Program-made: the position numbers and the translations under genes
The notes under the pieces: generated by a model
Databases searched by the model: none
Seen by the model: only the letters and a program-made list of their open reading frames with translations
What the model was told of the DNA's origin: nothing
Assembly: GCF_022234545.1 (NCBI RefSeq)
Contig: NZ_JAIEUI010000004.1
Span: forward strand, 124,001 to 188,000
From: Paenibacillus piscarius
GTDB lineage: Bacteria > Bacillota > Bacilli > Paenibacillales > Paenibacillaceae
Length of the DNA: 64,000 bases
Reading direction: 5' to 3'
In this document: in pieces, positions 18,592 to 27,557 of the stretch
Numbering within the stretch: position 1 is the stretch's first letter
Layout of the letters: each line of letters begins with the position of its first letter

Positions 18592-18612
18592 CTACGGCCT
18601 TCCTCAATGGTC

Positions 18613-18641
18613 ATATTATCGTATTTACCGGTTGCTGTCAA
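18613..18641 (-). promoter_or_regulatory. Sigma-A promoter upstream of metK
   Basis: Minus strand TTGACA (18641-18636), 17 bases, TAATAT (18618-18613). The -35 is perfect and the spacing ideal. The predicted start gives a leader of about 160 bases that includes the hairpin at 18560-18591. A second, weaker candidate (TTGAAT-16-TAATAT) begins right after that hairpin. Confidence 0.7.
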
Positions 18642-18652
18642 TTGAAGGCAGC

Positions 18653-18925
18653 TTATGTGAAAAGAGACTGCTCCGCCTGTCTGATCAACCTCTTTGTAAT
18701 TTCCCCGCCTACGGACCCATTATCTCTGGAGCTTAAGTGACCCAGATAAGGAGTTCTTCCGGAGGCTCCGGTTCCACCCGTCATCCCCAGTTCTGAAGCA
18801 AACTCCGTATCCATTCCACCGCCATACGAAGCTCCGTATAATCCAAGCTCAGAAGCAATTTCGAGTTGCATTTGTTTCAGCATTGCCCGGCTTTCAGGTA
18901 CAACTGTACGGTTTGTTCGTGCCAT
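18653..18925 (-). CDS. Small acid-soluble spore protein, alpha/beta type, with an insert
   Basis: Alpha/beta SASPs coat DNA in the forespore and are degraded at germination by the Gpr protease. The C-terminal helix 'DNGSVGGEITKRLIRQAEQ' (about residues 68-86) and the N-terminal 'MLKQMQLEIASELGL' helix (15-29) are diagnostic. At 90 residues it is about 20 longer than SspA-type proteins because of a Gly-rich insert containing a second Gpr-like site, 'TEFASELGM' (about 40-48). The ATG follows AGGAGGTG. I could not find a convincing sigma-G promoter in the 189 bases upstream. Confidence 0.92.
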   Translation of the reverse strand: MARTNRTVVPESRAMLKQMQLEIASELGLYGASYGGGMDTEFASELGMTGGTGASGRTPYLGHLSSRDNGSVGGEITKRLIRQAEQSLFT

Positions 18926-19114
18926 GTTACAGCACCTCCTGTAAATTTGTAATGATTACAGAAGTATTGTGTGCGGATTTCAAAGACCTGAACCGGCTTA
19001 ATGATTGTCAGCTGTGGGAATGAGTGCCGGATGTATCAAATTTCAGTGAAACGGACACACTATTATAAGGAGAGAAAAATGTCGAAACCGTAAAAGTTCT
19101 GGCGAATCCTGACG

Positions 19115-19684
19115 TTATTTCAGCGTATATCCGCCACGGACCATGACAACAAGTCCCAAAGTTTGACCATTGGCGACATTAATTCCGCGGCCATCCCGTG
19201 GGAACGACAACAAATGATTCGTCGGGGCCGCTGCTCCGTTAGCCAAATCGACACCATCCGTCAAATCCGCTACACCGTTGGTGTCCTGAGAATAGATCAC
19301 AGCCTTGCCGGCACGGACAATAAACTCTGCTCCTGCACTTGCTATCAGTGTCTGCCCTGGCTTCACATCAACAATCTCACTGGCGTTCCCCGCCGTGCCT
19401 GTATTGCCTGTCCCGGAAGCTGGAGCCTTCGTAGGCGCTGCAGTTGCTGCTGGTGCAGTGGTTGCACTTGGAGCCGGAGCTTGAGTTGGAGCACTAATGT
19501 TCCCGCCTTGTAAGGCTTTCTGAATCTGTTGGTCCACATAGCTCTTAGTCACCACCGGATCCTCGGCCGTTCCCGGCTGCGATCCTACACCGGCTCCTTC
19601 AGCCGTAATATTCAGCAGCGAGCCTGCCCACAGACCACCAGCCAGCAGCGCCGCTGACACGGTCACTTTCATGCCTTTGTTCAA
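19115..19684 (-). CDS. Secreted protein of unknown function with Ala/Pro/Thr linker
   Basis: The 189-residue product has a signal peptide (KVTVSAALLAGGLWAGSLLN, cleavage probably near 'AEGAG'), a short helix 'VVTKSYVDQQIQKALQGG' (about 43-60), an Ala/Pro/Thr-rich linker (about 63-98) and a globular C-terminus with 'VKPGQTLIASAGAEFIVRAG' and 'NHLLSFPRDGRGI'. I do not recognise an enzymatic motif; the C-terminal module resembles conserved exported Bacillaceae domains without assigned function. The TTG at 19684 is chosen because GGAGG lies 8 bases before it; the ATG four codons later would have poorer spacing. It sits between the S-layer gene and the SASP gene and seems to be its own unit. Confidence 0.7.
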   Translation of the reverse strand: MNKGMKVTVSAALLAGGLWAGSLLNITAEGAGVGSQPGTAEDPVVTKSYVDQQIQKALQGGNISAPTQAPAPSATTAPAATAAPTKAPASGTGNTGTAGNASEIVDVKPGQTLIASAGAEFIVRAGKAVIYSQDTNGVADLTDGVDLANGAAAPTNHLLSFPRDGRGINVANGQTLGLVVMVRGGYTLK

Positions 19685-19719
19685 GAGTAATTCCTCCTCA
19701 TATTCGGATGAATGGCTAT

Positions 19720-19752
19720 AAAAAAAGAATAGCCTCCGAAGAGGCTATTCTT
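19720..19752 (-). terminator. Terminator of the S-layer gene
   Basis: A perfect 11-base minus-strand stem AGAATAGCCTC/GAGGCTATTCT with a TTCG tetraloop, followed by a T run; textbook strong terminator just past the S-layer stop at 19775. Confidence 0.95.
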
Positions 19753-19774
19753 TGCTTCGTTGAGGAAGCTGATA

Positions 19775-22636
19775 TTACTTACCGCTCTGTTCTGCGCCAG
19801 TAACAATTGGGTTACCAGTGATATCAACAATCTTAGAAGTGTCTTTAACCTTGACAGTTACTGTGTTGATAAAGTTTGAACTCAGATCAAGCTTGCCGGC
19901 AGTAGCATCCTTCACATAAGCAACGATGTTACTTCCGTTCGAATTAATTTCGCTTCCGAAGAAGAGAACATCAGAACCTTGGTATTTACCAGCTTTAACA
20001 TTGAACGATACATAGTATTTGTTCAAGTCAGTACCAGATGTGATGCGGTTACCCATAACTACCTCAGAATCATCAACCAATACATTGTTGATTTTGAACT
20101 CAAAGTTAGAAGCACTCAAAGTTCCAGCGTTTTCTGGGTCAGTCACCACATTCTTGATTTTCTCGGAGAATTCAAGAATCAGGGACTTACCATCATTCGC
20201 AGCTACAGCAGCAGATTTAAATGTTGGTTTAACTCTGTCTGTCAGGCTGATGGCTGTTTTAGATGCTACTACGCCATTACCTGCAGTATCAGCAATACCG
20301 CTAGCAACAAAGTCATAATTCTTAGTTTCGCTGATGGCAGATCCAGAGAACTGCACTTCAGCGACTGCATCAGTTGGAGCAGTATTTGGACCACTCAGAG
20401 TTTTGATAGTTACATATGCATCAGAAGGAAGGGCCTTGCTATCGAGAGTGTAGCTGTTAGGATCTCTCAAGCTGGAAACATTAAGACCACTATCGTCTTT
20501 AGCATATACATAAACTGTAACCGTGCTGTTGCTAAGCGTGCTGTCATTGTGCTCTACTTTGTAAATTTCTGGAGCCTTATCATCAGCAGAAACTGAAGAT
20601 CCAGTCAGAGAAAGTACAGTAGCAGCCAAAGAATTCTTAGCGAAGGAATCATCTGTTACCAAACCTTCAGGAATACGCAATGTGTGCGCACCGGTAAATG
20701 ATTTACCCACTTGGTAAGTCAAGCTCTTCTTATCGCTGGAGAGTACACCGCTACCCGAAGGAATAGTTGTTGTTACAGCACCAGTAGAATCACTGATCAG
20801 TGTCAAAGTTTTACCTGCAGCTGGGGACAATACTTTCTCGGAGAACTTGATAACAAGACCTCTGCTTGAGTAAGTCACGCCAGTTACTGTTGGAGCCGCT
20901 GTGTCCTTTGTGAAAGTAATAGCTTGGGTTACAGGAGTACCCAAAGTATTACCAATGGTATCCTTAACATTTGCTCCGAACAAGATGGAACCAGTGAAAG
21001 TGCTAGTGGCCATTGAGCCCAGTGGTGATCTCAAAGTAACTGTTGCACTGTCAGAAGTGTTTTCAATGGAGAACACACCTTTGCTTTCGCCATTAGCATC
21101 CAGCAAACGAACGTTACCTACGAGAGAATCGCGGTTAACTTTCTTGTCGAATACCACTTCAACATAACGATCGCCAACTGGAGTTACGCTCTTGATTACA
21201 GGAGCATTAACATCAGAAGACACAGTTACACTTGTTTTAACTGGATTAGGAGTTGCAACGTTGCCTGCGAAGTCAGAAACATTCGTCAGGGACACATCGT
21301 AAGTTTGGCCACTAGTCAAAGTACCAGTAGTCAGAATAAAGGAATCATAAGTGTCGCGAGCTACACTTGCAGCAGCGCCGTTCACATAAGCAATCAGACC
21401 AGAAAGCTTAGTAGGTTCGCTGAATTTCACATAAACCTTATTAGTTGTTGACTTAGCAACAGCCGTAACAGAAGTTACTGTTGGAGCTACAACGTCAGCA
21501 ACATTAATCAGATCAGTGAAGGCAGGAACTTCTTCATTTCCTGTAGTTCTAACATCTTTGCTAACCACTACAGTGTACTGACCTTTAAGGTAGTTAACTT
21601 CGCCTGGAACTGTCAGAGTAGCTTCAGTGCCATCGGTGTTAAATACAACCTCAGCATTTTCAACAACATTCGCGGTTGTCGAAACCTTCACAACTTTTAC
21701 AACATCATTAATCAATTTGCCATCAGATACAATGGAATCTTGGGAAATCTGACGGTTGAATTTAATTACTACTTGCTTCGAGTTAGGAGCTGATACAGAA
21801 ACAACCTTAGGAGCCTGCAGAGTTACTTTTGCAGTGTAGTCCTTTTCCAGGTGTTTGAAGTTGATTGTTGTTTCAACGCCTGCTACCAGAGCAGTTGTCA
21901 ATTCAACGTTTGCAGTAGTTTTGTCAGAGAAAGTTACAACCACTTTGGTTGGGCTTACTGCTTCAGCAGAAGCTACAGTCAAAGTAGGCTGGCTACCCAT
22001 CTGATCTACTGCGTAAGCAGTTTGAACTACCAGAGCGCGGTCAGCATTGCCTTTGAAGTTAACGTTCTGAGCAATCAGACCTTTGTTGATTACTGCTTGC
22101 ACAAAGCCTTTAGCCCATGCAGATGCATTGTTGTCAGTTGTAGTAGGTTGTTCCAGTTTCAGAGCGCGGAACAATACAGTCGCAACTTCTTCAACAGTTA
22201 CTTTACCGTTGTAGTTGAAGATACCTTTAACAGTATCTTGACCCTGCATCAAACCTTCTGCAGTAACGGCTTCGATGTAAGGAACAGCCCAGTTAGAAGC
22301 AGTGTAACCTTTATCTTTGTAAGACAGCTTGCCAGTTACTTCTTTAAGATCGAACAGCTTAGTAACGATCTTAGCGAATTCTGCGCGAGTCAGATCTTTT
22401 TCAAGGTGAGCTTTACCATCTGGGAATCCGTTAAGGATACCTTTTGCTGCCAGAGCGTTGAAAGCTTCCTCTGGAGTTGCTTTTGCTGTTTCACCAAATG
22501 CTACAGAGGCAAACATCGAGAATGCCATTGCTGTAGACAATGCTACGGATAAAATTTTCTTCATAACCTTTTTTTCTCCTCCTTGGACATTCGTAAACTG
22601 GGAATTTTCTTTAGTTGTGTAGCTCATATCACTCAT
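19775..22636 (-). CDS. Major S-layer-type protein with N-terminal SLH domains
   Basis: A large exported surface protein, probably the main S-layer subunit. A signal peptide (MKKILSVALSTAMAFSMFAS, ending near 'VAFGETA') precedes one good SLH motif ('LTRAEFAKIVTKL') and two degenerate ones ('VTVEEVATVLFRAL', 'ADRALVVQTAYAV'), all within about 170 residues; the remaining 700 or so residues are Ig-like Big_5-type repeats ('VKVYVKFSEP'-like strands) that would form the lattice. Two in-frame starts have their own ribosome-binding sites: ATG 22636 (AAAGGGGGTG, 8-base spacing) and ATG 22564 (AAGGAGGAG, longer spacing); only the second gives an ordinary signal peptide (929-residue product). Third codon positions look more A/T-rich than in neighbours, consistent with high expression. 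Tandem promoters and a long leader lie upstream. Confidence 0.88.
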   Translation of the reverse strand: MSDMSYTTKENSQFTNVQGGEKKVMKKILSVALSTAMAFSMFASVAFGETAKATPEEAFNALAAKGILNGFPDGKAHLEKDLTRAEFAKIVTKLFDLKEVTGKLSYKDKGYTASNWAVPYIEAVTAEGLMQGQDTVKGIFNYNGKVTVEEVATVLFRALKLEQPTTTDNNASAWAKGFVQAVINKGLIAQNVNFKGNADRALVVQTAYAVDQMGSQPTLTVASAEAVSPTKVVVTFSDKTTANVELTTALVAGVETTINFKHLEKDYTAKVTLQAPKVVSVSAPNSKQVVIKFNRQISQDSIVSDGKLINDVVKVVKVSTTANVVENAEVVFNTDGTEATLTVPGEVNYLKGQYTVVVSKDVRTTGNEEVPAFTDLINVADVVAPTVTSVTAVAKSTTNKVYVKFSEPTKLSGLIAYVNGAAASVARDTYDSFILTTGTLTSGQTYDVSLTNVSDFAGNVATPNPVKTSVTVSSDVNAPVIKSVTPVGDRYVEVVFDKKVNRDSLVGNVRLLDANGESKGVFSIENTSDSATVTLRSPLGSMATSTFTGSILFGANVKDTIGNTLGTPVTQAITFTKDTAAPTVTGVTYSSRGLVIKFSEKVLSPAAGKTLTLISDSTGAVTTTIPSGSGVLSSDKKSLTYQVGKSFTGAHTLRIPEGLVTDDSFAKNSLAATVLSLTGSSVSADDKAPEIYKVEHNDSTLSNSTVTVYVYAKDDSGLNVSSLRDPNSYTLDSKALPSDAYVTIKTLSGPNTAPTDAVAEVQFSGSAISETKNYDFVASGIADTAGNGVVASKTAISLTDRVKPTFKSAAVAANDGKSLILEFSEKIKNVVTDPENAGTLSASNFEFKINNVLVDDSEVVMGNRITSGTDLNKYYVSFNVKAGKYQGSDVLFFGSEINSNGSNIVAYVKDATAGKLDLSSNFINTVTVKVKDTSKIVDITGNPIVTGAEQSGK

Positions 22637-22686
22637 TTGTCGAGCACCCCCTTTCCCGAGTTGAGCATATTAAGTATAAATAATGT

Positions 22687-22704
22687 CTGTGACGGGTATC
22701 ACAG
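22687..22704 (-). promoter_or_regulatory. Dyad in the S-layer gene leader
   Basis: CTGTGA and TCACAG form perfect 6-base arms around 6 bases, within the leader between the proximal promoter and the first start codon. It could be an mRNA-stabilising hairpin or an operator. Confidence 0.45.
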
Positions 22705-22760
22705 AAACTTGTAAACAATCTCAAGGCATAGTAATACTAGATTCCTAATTCTACCTAAGT

Positions 22761-22789
22761 ATTATACAATGTGCCTCTAGTCACGTAAA
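22761..22789 (-). promoter_or_regulatory. Proximal sigma-A promoter of the S-layer gene
   Basis: Minus strand TTTACG (22789-22784), 17 bases, TATAAT (22766-22761), a perfect -10. It predicts a leader of about 115 bases to the first start and about 190 to the second. The rest of the 579-base gap 22637-23215 holds the second promoter, the dyad and AT-rich sequence without a gene. Confidence 0.72.
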
Positions 22790-23005
22790 GCTTAATTTTT
22801 CCATTTAGCAATGTGGGCTGCCTGTTGGCCTCTCCGCATTTGCCTTGTGTAAGTGACTCTACACCTTAAACGCAATAGTTTTGAAAAAGTTGCGCTTTGA
22901 TTAAAAAAACTTTTTTGACCCTGCTGTATCCCGGCCCTGGAACTCTAGAAGATACAATATGTATGTTCTACTAACTATTGTTAATGTTGGGTGGCTACGG
23001 GAATC

Positions 23006-23035
23006 AGTATAGCACAGACACTTTCTGAACGTCAT
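23006..23035 (-). promoter_or_regulatory. Distal sigma-A promoter of the S-layer gene
   Basis: Minus strand ATGACG (23035-23030), 18 bases, TATACT (23011-23006) with a TG two bases before the -10. About 245 bases upstream of the proximal promoter, giving a tandem arrangement. Confidence 0.5.
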
Positions 23036-23167
23036 TAAGCAAAATTTGTTAAGTTTAACAGCTCTTATTCGTCTACAATATAGGATATATATGGCTGCGC
23101 CGTTTGAACTAATAAGTAATTACCCACTGCACATAAAGATTAACAGGCTTAAGCGGTAATCGGCAAA

Positions 23168-23196
23168 TTAAAAGGCTGCCTGGTACAGGCAGCCTT
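23168..23196 (-). terminator. Terminator of the small helical-protein gene
   Basis: Minus-strand AAGGCTGCCTG/CAGGCAGCCTT stem with a 3-base loop followed by TTTAATTT; 20 bases past the stop at 23216. Confidence 0.85.
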
Positions 23197-23215
23197 CCTC
23201 TGTTATATTCAGGAC

Positions 23216-23557
23216 CTAGCGAATCTTCATGGAGAGCTGGATTAGCTCCTGGCGCTTCTCAGGGCTTGAATTGACGTTCTCATACATAGCGTCAATGGCA
23301 GCACGGTTCTCGCGGTAGCTCTTCTCATGCTTGATTGTGGAATGGGACCACTCAATCAAGGCGTTCTCAGCAATCACCAGATCGTTGTAGGCGTCATGGA
23401 AGCCAGTAGCTTGAACCAGCTCTTCCATCACTTCCTGAGTAATCTCCATCACAGCACGTTTAGCCGCGATTTCCTTTTCCATAACCTTAGCTCTATTCTC
23501 AAACATATTCTTTGCTTTCGTGTAGTCCAATTGCGCCTTAGATAAAATCGGTTTCAT
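23216..23557 (-). CDS. Small helical cytoplasmic protein of unknown function
   Basis: A 113-residue, highly charged protein with no signal peptide, membrane segment or cysteine. It reads as continuous alpha helix (KAQLDYTKAKNMFENRAKVM; EKEIAAKRAVMEITQEVMEE) and probably forms a helical hairpin or coiled coil. I do not recognise the family. The ATG at 23557 follows AAGGAG with good spacing, the codon use looks normal, and it has its own terminator, so it is a real gene. It lies between the S-layer gene and another SLH-protein gene but shows no export signal; a link to either is only positional. Confidence 0.75.
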   Translation of the reverse strand: MKPILSKAQLDYTKAKNMFENRAKVMEKEIAAKRAVMEITQEVMEELVQATGFHDAYNDLVIAENALIEWSHSTIKHEKSYRENRAAIDAMYENVNSSPEKRQELIQLSMKIR

Positions 23558-23667
23558 CGATAGCTTTCTCCTTCTTGCATTAAATGTTTGTGCTTACAGC
23601 TTCTTAGGTCATTGTAACGCAAAGTTACACACAATTCAAAGATTTGTATTTGGAAATTGTAAAAGAC

Positions 23668-23708
23668 AAGCCTCCCTCCCGTGCACGGGGAGTTGGAGGC
23701 TTATTTTT
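23668..23708 (-). terminator. Terminator of the second large SLH gene
   Basis: AAGCCTCC and a CTCCC/GGGAG inner stem form a long hairpin around GTGCAC, with a T run on the minus side (GTCTTTT) and also TTATTTTT on the plus side, so it could act in both directions. Confidence 0.75.
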
Positions 23709-23730
23709 GCTTCATATATAAATGCATTCT

Positions 23731-26700
23731 CTATAGTTTCTTCATTTTAGCCATAATCCGCTTTGCCATCACTGCCGCATCCGCTCTGGTGAAGTTAGCC
23801 TGCGGATCGAAACGGAAGGTCGCCTTCTTCTGCCCCGCTACCAGCTTGTTCTCAATCCCCGACATCACACCAGCCTTATAAGCGGCCAGGATAGATGGTG
23901 CTGAGTACACGGATACAATCGAGCCAGTATCTGTGAAGAGCTTCTGGAGAGCCGCCAGATCTTTAGCATTGTCACCCAGTTTGAGGCTCATAGCCCGGGC
24001 GATCATGACCGCTGCATCTTCTCTGGAGAGTGTACGGTTTGGCGAGAAGATCCTCGGCGCCGTTCCCCGGATAATCCCTTTGCGGACCGCAGTCTCAATG
24101 TAACGGTAATCCCAGTGATAATCACTGTATCTTACTACATCGGAGAAAGTCAGGTTATTAGGTTCATAATCCAGCTGTATCCCCATAATCTTAACCAGCA
24201 TGGTAGCGAACTCACCACGGGTAACATTCTCATATACGCCGAATTCGTTCGCATCCTTGGCATTCATAATGCCTCTGGACAGAACGGTCTCCAGCTCGCT
24301 GCGCGCATAAGTGTGGGAGACAATGTCGTCATAGCTGTAGCGCAAACTCATTACTGTATAGTAGCCGAAGCCGTCGAAGGTAGCCGTAATCGTCTTACTG
24401 CCCGTATTCACAACCCCGCCCATGTTGTACCAGGTTCCGTCAACATTCTTCCATACGGAAATATTGGAGGTTGCCGCATTAACAATGCTCGGATCATATT
24501 TCAGCGTGATCTTCCCTTGTTGTGTTGGCTCCATCCATCTGCCCATATGCCCAAGGAAGGACTCATTGCCTTTCTTATACGGATGGGAAGCCACTACGGT
24601 AGAGTAGTCATTAATTGAATTTGCCGAGACGAAATACCCCGGGTCAATCCAGTAGAGATTGGAAGCATACCCGTAATGAAGCTTAGGGGTCATGTAGGCA
24701 GCAGCCAAGCTGCTGGCAGGCACCTCGACCAGCTTGCCGTCCTGATAGCTTGTTCCGTCATACTCACCCACCGGATTGTACTGCTTCACGGTACGTCCGT
24801 CCTGCTTATCCGCAATGCCGAGCAGGATATATTGATCGTTGAACAGATTGATCTGCCGTGTATTGGTTGTGCCCGGTGTCGGTGTCGCATCCCGCAGCAT
24901 CGTCCCTTTAGGGAATACAATACTAACTGCATTCTGGAAGGCAGTCAGCTTACCGGAGGAGTTCAGCGTCGTCTTAAGCTGTGATCCCTGCAGCACTTCA
25001 TCCGAGTAGGTCACATCAAAAGAACCGTTGGTTTTGGTTGTCCCTGTTGTTACGGTGAACTTGATGGTGTTCTTGCCTTTCTTCAGACCCTTCAGCTCCA
25101 GGCGGAAGATGTCCTTGTTCCCCTTGACCATCGCTTCCTTGCCAATCAGAATGCTCGTTGCCCCTTCTGCCTGAATGCTGACATCAAGGAAATTCTGTTT
25201 GATAATGCTCTCGTTAGGAAGCTTAGGCGATAAAATGCTGTAAGGAGGGACCTCACGGGTAATCAGCAGCGTCTGAGTAACGGCGGCCGTTCCCAGTCTC
25301 CCTGTGATTACAAAAGTCTGCAAGCCTGTTGTAGGCAGCTCCTGGTTCTTAATAATGAATTCTCCATCTTTAGTAGCAGGTACTGTCAGATAGGCTGACT
25401 CTGTTGTCCAGATTTCATTATTACTAACTGTCTTATAGTCAGCTACCGCGTATTGTTTACCGTCTTTCATAATTACAACCTGAGTAGCATTGCTCGCGAC
25501 AAAACGGATATCCGCAGTAGATTGGTTGGTTGTATAATTCAGGTCTGAATTCTTAATGAATAACTTGTCCGGATCTGTAGTCTGACCTACCGGATATGGA
25601 GCAGCGCCATTAATATTAGGAGCATTATCCGGGAAGAAATAAACGGTAAGATTCGTTGAGACTGGAACACCATTTGCCACACCTGTAATGGCAATTTTGT
25701 TCGGGCCTGAAACCATCGAAATGCCAGCGGCATTATTGGTAATCATGTAACTGAAATCATCATCCGCAATCGTTGGAGTAACTGTTGTACCATTAACAGT
25801 AATTTTAACTGATGCTTTGTCAGCAGCAGGGAAGTTCACCAATCGTCCCTTAATGGCACTGAAATCAGCTGCGTATTTAAATACTTGGTTATTGTAAATA
25901 TTAGACACATCGATAAACGGAGCTGAGACATAATTAACGGATAATACCCTCGTATCAATAACCAACCCGTTTTTCTTTAAATCAATATGCAGAGTCTGTT
26001 CCCCTGAAGGCATACCCGTAATCTTAAATACTCTATATCCTTGTGATGTCTTCATTGTTTTCCCTTCCACAACAAAACGGGAGGAAACCTTGGTTCCATT
26101 CTGGTAAGAGCTGATCTCCAGATTATCCGGAGCAGTTGCGGTCTCGCTGGTCTTCACCATCAGCCACAGAGGAAGTTCAAACAGGTTGGAGTTTCCAGTG
26201 AACACGCCCGATGAAGAATACGTAATCGTAGTGTCTCCTGACGGACTATAAAGCTGCTCGACCTCAGTAATAGAAGGATCATTCGCATTACGGTAAGTGA
26301 AATCTAGCGGATTGATACCCTTACCGTCATAGGTTGCGTTGTTAGTGTTGAAGGTAATCACATATTTACCATTAGCTGAAATGGTCACATCGGCAGTACT
26401 GGTATATTTAAAAGTGATGAATTCTCCATTTCTGACTCCAGTGGCATCAACTGTAGTAGCTGCTCCACTCCCCACCACACTGTTACCGGTAGTGGTATTC
26501 TTGATGCTAAAAGTTAAATTCGAAAGAGGCGGCGTGGAAGTATCCTCAGCCACTCTAAAGGTAATGGAGCCGGATAATTTACCAGTAACCTGGGTATCTG
26601 CACCTGTTGGGGATACTACCTTCCCCGCATCCAGTGCATAAGAACCGATTGTGGTTTTATTCGGAGTCCCTTTATCAATCGGCGCATATACTACTTCGCG

Positions 26701-27372
26701 TGTTACCGCATAAGTGCGAGTTCCCGAATCTGTAGTTGCAACAAAGGTCAGCTTGTTCAGCCCCGCCGTCAACGGGAGGTCGGCAATGACGAAGGTACTG
26801 CTGCCTCCGTTAAACATCTTGGTGTTGTTGACCATCACCTCGGTAGCATTAGGGGCTTCGAGCGTGAGTGTCAGTCCCGCAGTATTAACCAGCGCAGGTG
26901 TATTCTCACTCAGCAAGGTACCATCGGGTAGAGCGATATTATAAATGGCCGGCACGTTGGAGAAATTAACATACGCTTCACCGCTGGCCAGGCCTCCTGT
27001 TGCGGTTGTCCCGTACACTGTAATCCGGTTGAGGCCCTGGCTCAGCTTCACATTAGGAAAACGGAAGAACTTCTCGTTCTCAATGATCGGCTTCACATCG
27101 GCGCCGCTTGCTCCCGGTACGTCATTACCGTTCACAATCCCGTCTACCTTGTAATAAATGCTGTCCGCAGAAACCCCGTTGAACGTACCTTCCACATCAA
27201 CCGTGCTTGTATTTACTGAAGTTGGGGCACCCTTGTCTGTACTGAATTTGGTGAACTGGAAGTATTGCCCTGTCACATCCGCAGCATAGACAGCGCCTGC
27301 TGACGAAAGAGTGGACAGCAGCATCACTACCGCCAAAAACATACCGCCTATCGCCTTCAATCTTTTCTTCAC
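23731..27372 (-). CDS. Large SLH-anchored surface protein with Ig-like repeats
   Basis: A 1213-residue exported protein. A signal peptide (GGMFLAVVMLLSTLSSAGAV...'AVYAADV') leads into many Ig-like beta repeats with the pattern 'G.N.I...ATT..G' (for example 'LTAGLNKLTFVATTDSGTRT', 'LKKGKNTIKFTVTTGTT'). The final about 190 residues are three SLH motifs ('VTRGEFATMLVKIMG', 'LSREDAAVMIARAM', 'FTRADAAVMAKRIM'), so its anchor is C-terminal. The start is GTG 27372, just after TAGGAGGT. It is monocistronic by its terminator. The domain plan matches the 12999-17036 protein, but the repeats differ; binding target unknown. csaB and tagA, needed to make the SLH ligand, lie immediately upstream. Confidence 0.88.
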   Translation of the reverse strand: MKKRLKAIGGMFLAVVMLLSTLSSAGAVYAADVTGQYFQFTKFSTDKGAPTSVNTSTVDVEGTFNGVSADSIYYKVDGIVNGNDVPGASGADVKPIIENEKFFRFPNVKLSQGLNRITVYGTTATGGLASGEAYVNFSNVPAIYNIALPDGTLLSENTPALVNTAGLTLTLEAPNATEVMVNNTKMFNGGSSTFVIADLPLTAGLNKLTFVATTDSGTRTYAVTREVVYAPIDKGTPNKTTIGSYALDAGKVVSPTGADTQVTGKLSGSITFRVAEDTSTPPLSNLTFSIKNTTTGNSVVGSGAATTVDATGVRNGEFITFKYTSTADVTISANGKYVITFNTNNATYDGKGINPLDFTYRNANDPSITEVEQLYSPSGDTTITYSSSGVFTGNSNLFELPLWLMVKTSETATAPDNLEISSYQNGTKVSSRFVVEGKTMKTSQGYRVFKITGMPSGEQTLHIDLKKNGLVIDTRVLSVNYVSAPFIDVSNIYNNQVFKYAADFSAIKGRLVNFPAADKASVKITVNGTTVTPTIADDDFSYMITNNAAGISMVSGPNKIAITGVANGVPVSTNLTVYFFPDNAPNINGAAPYPVGQTTDPDKLFIKNSDLNYTTNQSTADIRFVASNATQVVIMKDGKQYAVADYKTVSNNEIWTTESAYLTVPATKDGEFIIKNQELPTTGLQTFVITGRLGTAAVTQTLLITREVPPYSILSPKLPNESIIKQNFLDVSIQAEGATSILIGKEAMVKGNKDIFRLELKGLKKGKNTIKFTVTTGTTKTNGSFDVTYSDEVLQGSQLKTTLNSSGKLTAFQNAVSIVFPKGTMLRDATPTPGTTNTRQINLFNDQYILLGIADKQDGRTVKQYNPVGEYDGTSYQDGKLVEVPASSLAAAYMTPKLHYGYASNLYWIDPGYFVSANSINDYSTVVASHPYKKGNESFLGHMGRWMEPTQQGKITLKYDPSIVNAATSNISVWKNVDGTWYNMGGVVNTGSKTITATFDGFGYYTVMSLRYSYDDIVSHTYARSELETVLSRGIMNAKDANEFGVYENVTRGEFATMLVKIMGIQLDYEPNNLTFSDVVRYSDYHWDYRYIETAVRKGIIRGTAPRIFSPNRTLSREDAAVMIARAMSLKLGDNAKDLAALQKLFTDTGSIVSVYSAPSILAAYKAGVMSGIENKLVAGQKKATFRFDPQANFTRADAAVMAKRIMAKMKKL

Positions 27373-27482
27373 GTAAGAAACCTCCTACTGCTATTTGGTG
27401 TATTGTCGGCCTGTGCAGCATTCCGCGTCTTAACCAACTCTCTATTTTTATCGGACAAGGATTGACTAATAATTAGCAAAAA

Positions 27483-27514
27483 AACAAAAAACCTTACTCC
27501 AGCGGAGTAAGGTT
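27483..27514 (-). terminator. Terminator after tagO
   Basis: Minus-strand AACCTTACTCC/GGAGTAAGGTT stem with a short loop followed by TTTTTTG; 45 bases past the tagO stop, probably ending the fabZ-to-tagO transcription unit. Confidence 0.9.
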
Positions 27515-27557
27515 AGTAATATCTTACACTATAAAATGATAAATGGCTAAAGACTCT

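Noticed and set aside
19060..19092. Plus-strand AAGGAGAG followed by ATG and a stop after four codons.
   Set aside because: Too short, on the strand opposite all genes, and not followed by a gene; likely chance.
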